This document shows positions 32,979 through 41,553 of a stretch of 64,000 nt of DNA, in pieces (position 1 is the first letter of the stretch; each line of letters begins with the position of its first letter). Both the position numbers and the translations under genes were made by a program. The notes under the pieces are model-generated. The model was not told where the DNA came from. It worked only from the letters and a program-made list of their open reading frames with translations, and searched no databases. Origin of the DNA: Roseateles_B sp041906185 (GTDB lineage Bacteria; Pseudomonadota; Gammaproteobacteria; Burkholderiales; Burkholderiaceae_C); NCBI GenBank assembly GCA_041906185.1, contig JAYRJQ010000014.1:94290-158289 (forward strand), read 5' to 3'.

Positions 32979-34124
32979 ATGAGCATTCGATCCCTGATCT
33001 CCCGCCGTCCGGCGCTGCTGCTGGCCCTCGCCGGCCTGCTGGGGGCCGGTCCGGCCCTCGCCGCGGACAAGGACAAGCCCGCTGCCGCAACGGCCGCCGC
33101 CGCCAAGCCCGCGCTCAGCGTGCAGCTCACCACGCCGCAAAAGGGCAGCTGGACCCGCCGCACGCCCGCCGTGGGCGCCGTGGCGGCCTGGGCCGAGCAG
33201 CACGTCAGCGCCGAGACCGGCGGCCTGGTGATCGTCGAGGTGCGCGCCCAGGTGGGCGATGTGGTGAAGCGCGGCCAGCTGCTGGCCCGGCTCCAGGACC
33301 TCGGCGTGCAGGCGGATCTGGCCCAGGCCCGCGCCGCGCTCGCGGAGGCCGAGGCGGCCCACGAGCTGGCGCAGGCCGATGCCCAGCGCGCCCGCCAGAT
33401 CGAGGCGGAGGGCGGCGAGGGCCTCTCCCGCCAGGCGCTGCAGCAGTACCAGGCCCAGGCGCGCAGCGCCGCGGCGCGGCTGCAGTCGGCCCAGGCCCGC
33501 GTGAAGTCCGAGGAGCTGCGTCTCAGCCAGACCCGCATCGTGGCTAGTGACGACGGCGTGGTCAGCGCCAAGGCCGCCGTGGAAGGCGCCGTGGCCCAGC
33601 CGGGCCAGGAGCTGTTCCGCCTGATCCGCCAGCAGCGGCTGGAGTGGCGCGCCGAGCTGCCCGCCGAGCTGCTGGCCCAGCTCAAGCCGGGCGCGCGGGC
33701 CCAGGTCCAGCTGCCCGGGCGCGCCGAGCCGCTCGAGGCCCGCCTGCGCACCGTCGCTCCCACCGTGGACCCGCAGACCCGCATGGGCATCGCCTACGTG
33801 GACCTGCCTGCGGGCACCGGCCTGCGCGCCGGCAGCTTCCTGCAGGGCAGCTTCGAGCAGGGCGCGGGCGAGGCGCTGCATGTGCCGCAGAGCGCCGTGC
33901 AGCTGCGCGAGGGCTTTGCCTATGTGTTCAAGGTCGGGGCCGATGGCCGCGTGCAGCAGGCCAAGGTGAGCCTGGGCCGCCGCCAGGGCGACCGCGTGGA
34001 GGTGCTGCAGGGCCTGGAGCCGGCGGCACGCATCGTGGCGGCCGGCGTCGGCTTCCTGGCGGACGGCGACCGCGTGCAGGTCGTCGCGGGCGCTGCGCCG
34101 GCGGCCGCCGCCGCATCGCGCTGA
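32979..34124 (+). CDS. RND efflux periplasmic adaptor (membrane fusion protein)
   Basis: A 381-residue HlyD-type adaptor linking the inner-membrane pump to the outer-membrane channel. It has a signal peptide (about 1-28, ending GPALA), the lipoyl-like half motifs (VSAETGGLVIVEVRAQVGDV, then VVSAKAAVEGAVAQPGQELF), a coiled-coil hairpin between them, and a C-terminal beta-barrel. No lipobox cysteine is seen. ATG 32979 gives a clean signal peptide; an ATG at 32955 would add eight residues. It is eleven bases upstream of the permease gene. Confidence 0.92.
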   Translation: MSIRSLISRRPALLLALAGLLGAGPALAADKDKPAAATAAAAKPALSVQLTTPQKGSWTRRTPAVGAVAAWAEQHVSAETGGLVIVEVRAQVGDVVKRGQLLARLQDLGVQADLAQARAALAEAEAAHELAQADAQRARQIEAEGGEGLSRQALQQYQAQARSAAARLQSAQARVKSEELRLSQTRIVASDDGVVSAKAAVEGAVAQPGQELFRLIRQQRLEWRAELPAELLAQLKPGARAQVQLPGRAEPLEARLRTVAPTVDPQTRMGIAYVDLPAGTGLRAGSFLQGSFEQGAGEALHVPQSAVQLREGFAYVFKVGADGRVQQAKVSLGRRQGDRVEVLQGLEPAARIVAAGVGFLADGDRVQVVAGAAPAAAAASR

Positions 34125-34134
34125 GGGAGGCCGC

Positions 34135-37100
34135 ATGAACATCTCGGCCTGGTGCATTCGCAACCCCATTCCGGCGGTGCTGCTCTTCATCATGCTCAGC
34201 CTGGGCGGCCTTGCCGGCTTCCGGGCGATGAAGATCCAGAACTTCCCCGACATCGACCTCCCCACCATCACCGTGACAGCCTCGCTGCCGGGCGCCGCCC
34301 CGGGCCAGCTGGAGTCGCAGGTGGCGCGCAAGCTGGAGAACCAGATCGCGACGCTGCAGGGCGTCAAGCACATCTACACCAGCCTCAATGACGGCGTGGC
34401 CACGGTCACGGCGGAGTTCCGCCTGGAGAAGCGCACGCAGGAGGCGCTGGACGACGTGCGCGAGGCCGTCTCGCGCGTGCGCTCGGACCTGCCGGCGGAC
34501 ATGCGCGACCCCATCATCTCCAAGCTGGACCTGAGCGGCTCGCCCATCCTCACCTACACCGTGGCCTCGGACCGCAAGGACGAGGAGGCGCTGTCCTGGT
34601 TCGTGGACCACGAGGTCGCCAAGCGCATGCTGGCCGTGCGCGGCGTGGGCGCGGTGGCCCGCGTGGGCGGCGTGACGCGCGAGGTGCGCGTGGCGCTGGA
34701 CCCGCTGCGCCTGATGGCCCTGAACACCAGCGCCGCGGACGTCTCCCGCCAGCTGCGCCTGGTCCAGCAGGAGGCCGCCGGCGGCCGCATGGACCTCGGC
34801 GGCGCGGAGCAGTCCGTGCGCACGCTCGCGACGGTGCAGACCGCCGACGAGCTTGCCGCGATGGAGATTGCCCTGCCGGACGGCCGCCGCCTGCGCCTGG
34901 ACCAGGTGGCGACGGTCAGCGACACCGTCTCCGAGCCGCGCTCGGCTGCCTTCCTCGATGGCAAGCCCGTCGTGGGCTTCGAGATCACCCGCACCAAGGG
35001 CGCGGGCGAGGTCGAGGTCGCGCAGGGCGTGCGGGCTGCGGTCGAGGAACTCCGCGCGGCGCATCCCGAGATCCGCTTCGACGAGTCCTTCAACTTTGTC
35101 GATCCCGTCGAGGAGAACTACAGCGGCTCCATGTACCTGCTGTGGGAGGGCGCGCTGCTGGCCGTGGTCGTGGTGTGGTTCTTCCTGCGCGACTGGCGCG
35201 CCACGCTCGTGGCGGCCACGGCGCTGCCGCTGTCGGTGCTGCCGACCTTCGGGCTCATGTACCTGATGGGCTTCACGCTCAATGTGGTGACGCTGCTGTC
35301 GCTGTCCCTCGTGGTGGGCGTGCTGGTGGATGACGCGATCGTCGAGATCGAGAACATCATGCGTCACCTGGCCCAGGGCAAGACGCCCTTCGATGCGGCC
35401 ATGGAGGCGGCAGACGAGATCGGCCTCGCCGTGATCGCCACGACCTTCACGCTGATCGCCGTGTTCCTGCCGACGGCCTTCATGAGCGGTGTGCCGGGCA
35501 AGTTCTTCGTGCAGTTCGGCTGGACGGCGGCCATCGCGGTGTTCTTCTCGCTGGTGGTGGCGCGCATGCTCACGCCCATGATGGCGGCCTATGTGCTGCG
35601 CCCGCCGAAGACCGATCACACCGATCCCGCCTGGCTGAAGCGCTACCTGGGCTGGGCCCGCTGGGCGCTGAAGCACCGCATCGCCACGCTCGCGCTGACG
35701 GCCGTGTTCACGCTGGGTTCGATGGGGCTGGCCGGCCTGCTGCCCACGGGCTTCCTGCCGCCGGACGACCTCTCGCAGACGCAGGTCACGCTGACGCTGC
35801 CGCCGGGCAGCACGCTCAAGGAGACGCTGGCGCTGACGAAGCAGGCCGAGGCGCTCGTGAAGGCACACCCGCAGGTCAAGCTGATCTACACGGCCGTGGG
35901 CGGCGGCAGCGCCGGCTCCGATCCGTTCATGGGCAGCGGCGCCGCGAGCGTCACCAAGGCCACGCTGACGCTGAATCTCACGCCGCGCAAGGACCGGCCG
36001 GGCATCAGCAAGCAGCGCATCGAGTCCGAGCTCCGTGATCGCCTGGCGCAGGTCCCGGGCGCCCGCGTGAAGGTGGGCTTTGGCGGCTCGGCGGAGAAGT
36101 ACATCCTCGTGCTCGCCGGCGAGGACGGCGAGGCGCTGGCGGCGCATGCCGCGAAGGTCGAGCGCGAGCTGCGCGGCCTGCCGGGCATCGGCGCCGTGAC
36201 GTCCAGCGCGAGCCTCGTGCGCCCGGAGCTGCAGCTGCGGCCGGACTTCGCCCGCGCGGCGGACCTGGGCGTGAGCGCCGCCGCCATCGCGGACACCCTG
36301 CGCGTCGCGACTATCGGGGACTACGAGCAGTCGCTCGCCAAGCTCAACCTCGCGCAGCGCCAGGTGCCCATTGTCGTGCGCCTGCCCGACGCCGCGCGCA
36401 CGGACCTCGACCTGCTCGCGCGCCTGCCGGTGCCGGGCGCGAAGGGCCCCGTGCCGCTGGGTCAGGTCGCCGAGCTGAGCTATGCAAGCGGCCCCTCGCA
36501 GATCGACCGCTACGACCGCCAGCGCAACGTCAACTTCGAGATCGAGCTCAACGGCCAGCCGCTGGGCGACGTCGAGCGCCAGGCCCAGGCGCTGCCCAGC
36601 CTCAAGCAGCTGCCGCCCGGCATCACGCAGGCCGCGATCGGCGACGCCGAGGCCATGGGCGAGCTCTTCGCGAGCTTCGGCCTCGCGATGCTGACCGGCG
36701 TGCTGTGCATCTACGTCGTGCTGGTGCTGCTGTTCAAGGACTTCGTGCAGCCGGTGACCATCCTGGCCGCGCTCGTGCTGTCGGTGCCGGGCGCCTTCCT
36801 GGCGCTCTTCGTCACGCACACGGCGCTGTCGATGCCCTCGATGATCGGGCTGATCATGCTCATGGGCATCGCCACCAAGAACTCGATCCTGCTGGTGGAC
36901 TATGTGGTGCTGGCGCGGCGCGACCACGGCCTGAGCCGCTACGAGGCCATCCTCGATGCCTGCCGCAAGCGCGCACGCCCGATCGTGATGACGACCATCG
37001 CCATGGGCGCCGGCATGATGCCCATCGCCCTGGGCCTGGGCGTGGACCCGAGCTTCCGCTCGCCCATGGCCATCGTGGTGATCGGCGGCCTGATCACGTC

Positions 37101-37224
37101 CACCTTCCTGAGCCTGCTGGTGATCCCCATCGTGTTCAGCTACGTGGATGACCTGATCGGCCTCATCAGCCCGGCCCGCCGGCGCGAGCGCCGCGCGGCG
37201 CGTCTTCAGGAGGTGCAGGCATGA
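34135..37224 (+). CDS. RND efflux permease (AcrB/HAE family)
   Basis: A 1029-residue inner-membrane drug/proton antiporter. Twelve membrane helices are expected: one near the N-terminus (VLLFIMLSLGG), groups of five and six after two large periplasmic loops. The proton-relay Asp pair is in VVGVLVDDAIVEIENIM (TM4) and the TM10 Lys lies in GIATKNSILLVDYV. AEFRLEKRTQEALDDVREAV is the standard porter-domain start. The substrate cannot be told, but the low-similarity group including MexW-like pumps is typical. Its stop overlaps the next start as ATGA (37221-37224). Confidence 0.95.
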   Translation: MNISAWCIRNPIPAVLLFIMLSLGGLAGFRAMKIQNFPDIDLPTITVTASLPGAAPGQLESQVARKLENQIATLQGVKHIYTSLNDGVATVTAEFRLEKRTQEALDDVREAVSRVRSDLPADMRDPIISKLDLSGSPILTYTVASDRKDEEALSWFVDHEVAKRMLAVRGVGAVARVGGVTREVRVALDPLRLMALNTSAADVSRQLRLVQQEAAGGRMDLGGAEQSVRTLATVQTADELAAMEIALPDGRRLRLDQVATVSDTVSEPRSAAFLDGKPVVGFEITRTKGAGEVEVAQGVRAAVEELRAAHPEIRFDESFNFVDPVEENYSGSMYLLWEGALLAVVVVWFFLRDWRATLVAATALPLSVLPTFGLMYLMGFTLNVVTLLSLSLVVGVLVDDAIVEIENIMRHLAQGKTPFDAAMEAADEIGLAVIATTFTLIAVFLPTAFMSGVPGKFFVQFGWTAAIAVFFSLVVARMLTPMMAAYVLRPPKTDHTDPAWLKRYLGWARWALKHRIATLALTAVFTLGSMGLAGLLPTGFLPPDDLSQTQVTLTLPPGSTLKETLALTKQAEALVKAHPQVKLIYTAVGGGSAGSDPFMGSGAASVTKATLTLNLTPRKDRPGISKQRIESELRDRLAQVPGARVKVGFGGSAEKYILVLAGEDGEALAAHAAKVERELRGLPGIGAVTSSASLVRPELQLRPDFARAADLGVSAAAIADTLRVATIGDYEQSLAKLNLAQRQVPIVVRLPDAARTDLDLLARLPVPGAKGPVPLGQVAELSYASGPSQIDRYDRQRNVNFEIELNGQPLGDVERQAQALPSLKQLPPGITQAAIGDAEAMGELFASFGLAMLTGVLCIYVVLVLLFKDFVQPVTILAALVLSVPGAFLALFVTHTALSMPSMIGLIMLMGIATKNSILLVDYVVLARRDHGLSRYEAILDACRKRARPIVMTTIAMGAGMMPIALGLGVDPSFRSPMAIVVIGGLITSTFLSLLVIPIVFSYVDDLIGLISPARRRERRAARLQEVQA

Positions 37225-38306
37225 AACGCTGTGAGCGACTGAGCCCCGTGCATCGCTGGCTGCGCGGCGCGGGGATGGCGCTGTCCGCCCTGCTGGTGGC
37301 GGGCGGCGTGCTGGGCTGGCAGTCGCATGCGCGATCGGCGCAGGGGACGGAGGCGGTGGAGGCCGCTACGGCCGCGTCGGCGGCAGCGTCTTCCGCCACG
37401 GCCGCCTCGCCGCTCACCGCTGCGTCGGCCCCGGCTGCGGAGGTCCTCGACCTCGACTGGCAGGACGACAGCCGCCAGCGCCCGGTGCCGGTGCGCCTCT
37501 ACTGGCCGGCGCAGGCGCAGGCGGGGCAGGCGGTGCCGCTGGTGCTGTTCTCGCACGGCATCGGCGGATCGCGCCGCGGCTACAGCTACCTGGGCGCCTA
37601 CTGGGCGTCCCAGGGCGTGGCCGCGCTGCATGTGCAGCACGTCGGTTCGGACCGCGGCCTGTGGTCCGGCAATCTGCTGCAGCTGGTCGGGCGCCTGCAG
37701 GGCGCCGCCAAGGAGGACGAGGCGCTGAACCGCGTGCAGGACGTGCGCTTCGCCCTCGACCAGCTGCTGGCCAGCCGCTACGGGCCGCAGATCCGCCGTG
37801 ACGCCATCCTGGCGGCCGGCCATTCCTATGGGGCGAACACGACGCTGCTGCTGGCCGGCGCGCGGGTCGAGCGCCAGGGCCGGGTGCTGGAGCTGGCCGA
37901 GCCGCGGCTGCGCGCCGCCATCGTGATCTCGGCGCCGCCCTTCTACGGCGAGGCCGAGCCGCAGCGCATCCTCGCCGGCGTGCGCGTGCCCACGCTGCAC
38001 ATCACCGCGACGGACGACGTGATCCGCATTCCCGGCTACTACTCGCCGGCCAGCGACCGCCTCCAGGTCTTCGAGGCGACGGGCGGACCGGCCAAGGCCC
38101 TGGCCGTGTTCCAGGGCGGCTCCCACAGCATCTTCACGGACCGCAGCGGCACCGGCGGCGTCGCCCTCAACCCGCAGGTGAAGGCCGCGACGCGCGAGCT
38201 GACGATGGCCTTCGTGCGCGAGGTGCTGGACGGCGACCGCCGCGAGCTGGAGGCCTGGCCGCAGCGGCACGCGGCCTTGCTGAACCGCTTCCAGCCCGCG
38301 CCTTGA
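37221..38306 (+). CDS. Exported alpha/beta hydrolase linked to the efflux pump
   Basis: A 361-residue alpha/beta-hydrolase of the predicted dienelactone hydrolase type (COG4188-like). An N-terminal hydrophobic stretch (about 17-33) acts as a signal peptide or membrane anchor, followed by an Ala/Ser/Thr-rich linker to about 73. The oxyanion segment is FSHGIGGSRRGY, the nucleophile is Ser202 in AGHSYGANT, a candidate acid Asp is in TATDDVIR and the His in GGSHSIF. The start codon overlaps the pump stop (ATGA), so the proteins are translationally coupled. It probably acts in the periplasm, where the pump takes up or releases substrates. The substrate is unknown. Confidence 0.85.
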   Translation: MKRCERLSPVHRWLRGAGMALSALLVAGGVLGWQSHARSAQGTEAVEAATAASAAASSATAASPLTAASAPAAEVLDLDWQDDSRQRPVPVRLYWPAQAQAGQAVPLVLFSHGIGGSRRGYSYLGAYWASQGVAALHVQHVGSDRGLWSGNLLQLVGRLQGAAKEDEALNRVQDVRFALDQLLASRYGPQIRRDAILAAGHSYGANTTLLLAGARVERQGRVLELAEPRLRAAIVISAPPFYGEAEPQRILAGVRVPTLHITATDDVIRIPGYYSPASDRLQVFEATGGPAKALAVFQGGSHSIFTDRSGTGGVALNPQVKAATRELTMAFVREVLDGDRRELEAWPQRHAALLNRFQPAP

Positions 38307-38349
38307 TTCGGCGGCTCGGTCGGCTCGGACGTTCGCTCAGGTCGTTCGT

Positions 38350-39807
38350 TCAGACCTCGGGCAGCGCGCGCGACTTGACCACGGCATAGCGCGCGAGCGT
38401 CGTCGCGCGGGCCTCGTCGTGGCGCACGATGGGCCGCGGGTAGTCCCGCCCCAGCACCACGCCCGCCGCCTGCAGCGCCAGCGGCGGCGCCTCCCAGGGC
38501 GCGTGACGCAGCTTGGGGGGCAGCGCGGCCAGTTCCGGCACGTAGCGCTCGATGAAGCGAGCCTCGGGGTCGAACTTCTCGCTCTGGCTGACCGGGTTGA
38601 AGATGCGGAAGTAGGGCTGGGCATCGCAGCCGCTGGACGCCGCCCATTGCCAGCCGCCATTGTTGGCCGCGAGGTCGAAGTCCAGCAGCAGGCGGGCGAA
38701 CCAGGCCTCGCCCCGGCGCCAGTCCAGCCCCAGGTCCTTCACGAGGAAGCTCGCGGTGACCATGCGCAGGCGGTTGTGCATGTAGCCGGTCTGCGCGAGC
38801 TGGCGCATCGCCGCATCGACCAGCGGGTAGCCCGTCCGGCCCTCGCACCAGGCCTCGAAATGCGCGTCGGACTCGGGGCCCGTCGCCCACTCGATGCGGT
38901 CGTACTCCGGCCGGAAGGCCTGCGTCACGACGTGCGGATGGTGGTGCATCACCTGGTGGTAGAAGTCCCGCCAGATCAGCTCCGAGAGCCACACCGCCGC
39001 GCCGGCGTCGCCGGCCTGCGCGCGGGTCCAGGCCTCGCGGGCCAGGCGGCGGATGGAGACGGTGCCGAAGCGCAGGTGCACGCTCAGGTAGCTCGGGCCC
39101 TTGACGGCGGGGAAGTCCCGCTGCTGGTCGTAGCGGTCCATGCGGCCCAGGAAATCCTGGAAGAGGGCCTCGCCCCGCGCCGCGCCGCCGCTGAGCAGCG
39201 GGGGCAGCGCCAGCGGCTCGAAGCCGATGTCGGCCAGGCCGGGCACGCCGCGCGCGGGGCAGGGCGCCAGCGCCGCGGCGTAGCGATCGACGGGGTAGCT
39301 GGAGAGGAAGAAGGGCGTGATCTGCTTCAGCCAGGCGTTCTTGTAGGGCGTGAACACGCCGTAGGGCTTGCCCTGGCCGGTCAGCACCTCGCTGCGCTCG
39401 AAGATCACGTGGTCCTTGAAGCTCAGGAAGGCGCGCCGCTGCCGGGCGAGCGACTGGCTGACCTGCGCATCGCGGGCGAGGGCGGCGGGCTCGTCATCAT
39501 GGTTGCAGTAGACGGCGTCCACGCCCAGCTCGGCCGCGAGGCGGGGGATCTCGTCCCGCGCGATGCCGTGGCACACCCGCAGCCCGGCGCCCGGCTGCAG
39601 GGCGGCCAGGGCCTCGTCCAGCGATTCGAGGGACTGCAGGATGAAGGCCACGCGCCGGTCGGCCCGGGGGAGGGCGTCCAGGATCTCGGTGTCCAGCACG
39701 AAGGCGCAGTGCACCTGGCGGCTGTGCTTCAGGGCGTGGAAGAGGGCGGCGTGGTCCTCGGCGCGCAGGTCGCGGCGGAACCAGACCAGGGATTTGTCAT
39801 GGCGCAT
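38350..39807 (-). CDS. phrB: Deoxyribodipyrimidine photolyase
   Basis: A 485-residue class I CPD photolyase that uses blue light and FADH- to split pyrimidine dimers. The N-terminal antenna domain begins SLVWFRRDLRAEDHAALFHA; the FAD domain has GPSYLSVHLRFGTVSIR, ELIWRDFYHQVMHHHP, GRTGYPLVDAAMRQL and the strongly conserved ANNGGWQWAASSGCDAQPYF. Length fits the family (about 470). It is convergent with the hydrolase gene (43-base gap) and divergent from algH; the two starts are 58 bases apart and the algH -10 box lies in between. Confidence 0.96.
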   Translation of the reverse strand: MRHDKSLVWFRRDLRAEDHAALFHALKHSRQVHCAFVLDTEILDALPRADRRVAFILQSLESLDEALAALQPGAGLRVCHGIARDEIPRLAAELGVDAVYCNHDDEPAALARDAQVSQSLARQRRAFLSFKDHVIFERSEVLTGQGKPYGVFTPYKNAWLKQITPFFLSSYPVDRYAAALAPCPARGVPGLADIGFEPLALPPLLSGGAARGEALFQDFLGRMDRYDQQRDFPAVKGPSYLSVHLRFGTVSIRRLAREAWTRAQAGDAGAAVWLSELIWRDFYHQVMHHHPHVVTQAFRPEYDRIEWATGPESDAHFEAWCEGRTGYPLVDAAMRQLAQTGYMHNRLRMVTASFLVKDLGLDWRRGEAWFARLLLDFDLAANNGGWQWAASSGCDAQPYFRIFNPVSQSEKFDPEARFIERYVPELAALPPKLRHAPWEAPPLALQAAGVVLGRDYPRPIVRHDEARATTLARYAVVKSRALPEV

Positions 39808-39853
39808 GGGCCCGCAGTGTCCGCGAAGCGGGGGCGGCCGAACAGCCAGCCCC

Positions 39854-39859
39854 TAAAAT
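39854..39859 (+). promoter_or_regulatory. Candidate -10 box (TAAAAT) for algH
   Basis: TAAAAT is followed by GCCCCC and the ATG at 39866, six bases away, with no ribosome site. This is the clearest of the leaderless-type promoters in the window. The algH-ruvX-pyr genes downstream would depend on it. Confidence 0.5.
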
Positions 39860-39865
39860 GCCCCC

Positions 39866-40444
39866 ATGTCCAAGGACCGCATCGACCTGACCAACCAGTT
39901 CCTCATCGCCATGCCCGGCATGGCCGACGACGCTTTCGCCGGCTCGGTGGTCTACATGTGCGAGCACAACGAGAAGGGTGCCCTGGGCCTCGTGATCAAC
40001 AAGCCCATCTCCCTGACGGTGGGCAATCTCTTCGAGAAGGTCGAGCTGAGCCTCCCCGACGAGAGCCTGGCGGCCCGCCCCGTCTTCTATGGCGGCCCGG
40101 TCCAGACCGAGCGCGGCTTCGTGCTGCATGAGCGCCTGGACGAGCAGGGCGGCCACTACAACGCCACGCTGGCCATCCCCGGCGGCCTGGAGATGACGAC
40201 GAGCCGCGACGTCCTCGAGGCCCTGAGCCACGGCGCCGGCCCCCGCAAGCTCCTCGTGACCCTGGGCTACAGCGGCTGGGCCGCCGGCCAGCTGGAGGAG
40301 GAGATCGGCCGCAACGGCTGGCTCACCGTCGACGCCGCGCCCGAAATCATCTTCGAGACCCCCGTCGAGCAGCGCTACGAGCGCGCCCTGGGCCTGCTCG
40401 GCATCGACCCGCGCATGCTGAGCACGGAGGCGGGGCACGCATGA
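39866..40444 (+). CDS. algH: UPF0301/AlgH-family (YqgE) protein
   Basis: A 192-residue protein of the YqgE/AlgH family, with NQFLIAMPGMADDAFAGSVV, LGLVINKPI, GGPVQTERGFVLH and the C-terminal W..V..E..FE pattern. Family length is about 185-190. In Pseudomonas algH affects alginate regulation, but the biochemical function is not settled; structure suggests nucleic-acid or small-molecule binding. Its neighbours ruvX, pyrR and pyrB are conserved across many proteobacteria. The stop TGA sits in GCATGAGCGCCG, the same 12 bases that start ruvX 149 bases downstream. Confidence 0.93.
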   Translation: MSKDRIDLTNQFLIAMPGMADDAFAGSVVYMCEHNEKGALGLVINKPISLTVGNLFEKVELSLPDESLAARPVFYGGPVQTERGFVLHERLDEQGGHYNATLAIPGGLEMTTSRDVLEALSHGAGPRKLLVTLGYSGWAAGQLEEEIGRNGWLTVDAAPEIIFETPVEQRYERALGLLGIDPRMLSTEAGHA

Positions 40445-40445
40445 G

Positions 40446-40585
40446 CGCCGCACGGCCGCCCGAAGGCGCTCATTCCCGCTTGGCGGGACAGCACGCAGTG
40501 CGAAGGGTGCGCCAAGTATTCGCCGCACGGCCGCCCGAAGGCGCTCATTCCCGCTTGGCGGGACAGCACGCAGTGCGAAGGGTGC
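40446..40585. repeat. Tandem pair of a 65-bp hairpin-forming repeat (75-bp period)
   Basis: Bases 40446-40510 and 40521-40585 are identical, separated by ten bases (GCCAAGTATT). Each copy holds the hairpin TCCCGC-TTG-GCGGGA and a longer pairing of GGCGC elements. The block is bounded by GCATGAGCGCCG at 40439-40450 and again at 40588-40599, i.e. by a direct repeat that at one end is the algH stop and at the other the ruvX start. On the minus strand the 75-bp unit stays open and would read as a 25-residue repeat, which I regard as a shadow. Confidence 0.9.
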
Positions 40586-40589
40586 CCGC

Positions 40590-41042
40590 ATGAGCGCCGA
40601 CCGGTCTCTCCCGCCGCCCACCGCTCCCGCGCCCAGCGCTTCCCTTTCCGATCTCCCGCCCCCGGCCTCGCTGCTGGCCTTTGACTTCGGCACGCGCCGC
40701 ATCGGCGTCGCCAAGGGCCATGTGATGCTAAAGCAGGCCGAGCCGCTGCGGGCGATCACGCTCAGCGGCGACGCCCGCTTCGACGCCATCGCCCGGCTGA
40801 TCAAGGACTGGCAGCCGGACGCCTTCGTGATCGGCGTGCCGCGCCACCCGGATGGCACCGAGCACGAGATGACCGCCGCCGCGCGCAAGTTCGGCCGCCA
40901 GCTCAAGAGCCGCTTCCGCCTGCGCGTCTACGAGGTGGACGAGCGCTACACCAGCGTCGAGGCCGAGAGCCTCGGCGCCCGCGATGTCGACTCCACGTCG
41001 GCCGCCCTGATTCTTGAACAGTACTTCCGAGAGCATTCATGA
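40590..41042 (+). CDS. ruvX: RuvX/YqgF nuclease (16S rRNA maturation, Holliday-junction resolvase fold)
   Basis: A 150-residue RNase H-fold protein. The acidic active site is visible: Asp in LAFDFGTRRIGVA, Glu in VDERYTSVEAE and Asp in DSTSAALILEQYF. YqgF acts in processing the 5' end of 16S rRNA. A 20-residue Ser/Pro-rich N-terminus precedes the fold; a later start is possible but ATG 40590 is part of the conserved GCATGAGCGCC junction. It overlaps pyrR by ATGA (41039-41042), indicating translational coupling. Confidence 0.94.
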   Translation: MSADRSLPPPTAPAPSASLSDLPPPASLLAFDFGTRRIGVAKGHVMLKQAEPLRAITLSGDARFDAIARLIKDWQPDAFVIGVPRHPDGTEHEMTAAARKFGRQLKSRFRLRVYEVDERYTSVEAESLGARDVDSTSAALILEQYFREHS

Positions 41043-41548
41043 GCACCTTACTCCTCGATGCCGAGGCCCTGTACGCCGACCTGCGCCAGGGTGTGCAGCG
41101 GCTGCTGGCCGCCCGCCCACAAGGCGGGATCGCCCTGGTGGGCATCTGGTCCGGCGGCGCCTGGCTGGTCGAGCGCCTGGCCGCGGACCTGCCGCTGGAC
41201 GCGCACGGCGTGATCTCCAGCTCCCTGCACCGTGACGACTTCGGCTCCAAGGGCATGACCGTGGGCAGCGACCACACCCGCCTGCCCTTCGAGGTCGACG
41301 GCCGCCACATCGTGCTCGTCGATGACGTGCTCTACACCGGCCGCACCGTGCGCGCCGTGATCAACGAGCTCTTCGACTTCGGCCGCCCCGCCAGCGTGCA
41401 GCTGGCGGTGCTGGTGGACCGCGGTGGCCGCGAGCTGCCCATCGAGCCCGTCTTCTCCGCCGCCCGCGTCAACCTCGCCGCCGCCCAGCGCCTGCGCCTG
41501 GCCAAGGACGAGTCCGGCCGCTTCAGCTTTGATGTCAAAGGAGCCTGA
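41039..41548 (+). CDS. pyrR: PyrR bifunctional pyr regulator/uracil phosphoribosyltransferase
   Basis: A 169-residue type I phosphoribosyltransferase. The PRPP loop is VLVDDVLYTGRTVRAVINEL, and GIWSGGAWLVERL and DDFGSKG fit the PyrR family. PyrR binds pyr mRNA in Gram-positives and also makes UMP from uracil and PRPP. In proteobacteria RNA binding is less certain. I see no PyrR anti-antiterminator/terminator structure in the five bases before pyrB, so the enzyme or a control function on the whole unit is more likely. Confidence 0.94.
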   Translation: MSTLLLDAEALYADLRQGVQRLLAARPQGGIALVGIWSGGAWLVERLAADLPLDAHGVISSSLHRDDFGSKGMTVGSDHTRLPFEVDGRHIVLVDDVLYTGRTVRAVINELFDFGRPASVQLAVLVDRGGRELPIEPVFSAARVNLAAAQRLRLAKDESGRFSFDVKGA

Positions 41549-41553
41549 GCCCC

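Noticed and set aside
40375..40569. A minus-strand reading with a repeated 25-residue peptide over the tandem repeat
   Set aside because: It is only the translation of the 75-bp repeat; no start signal, no ribosome site and no composition of a real protein.
40446..40585. CRISPR array
   Set aside because: Only two units, a 65-bp repeat with a ten-base spacer, and no cas genes.
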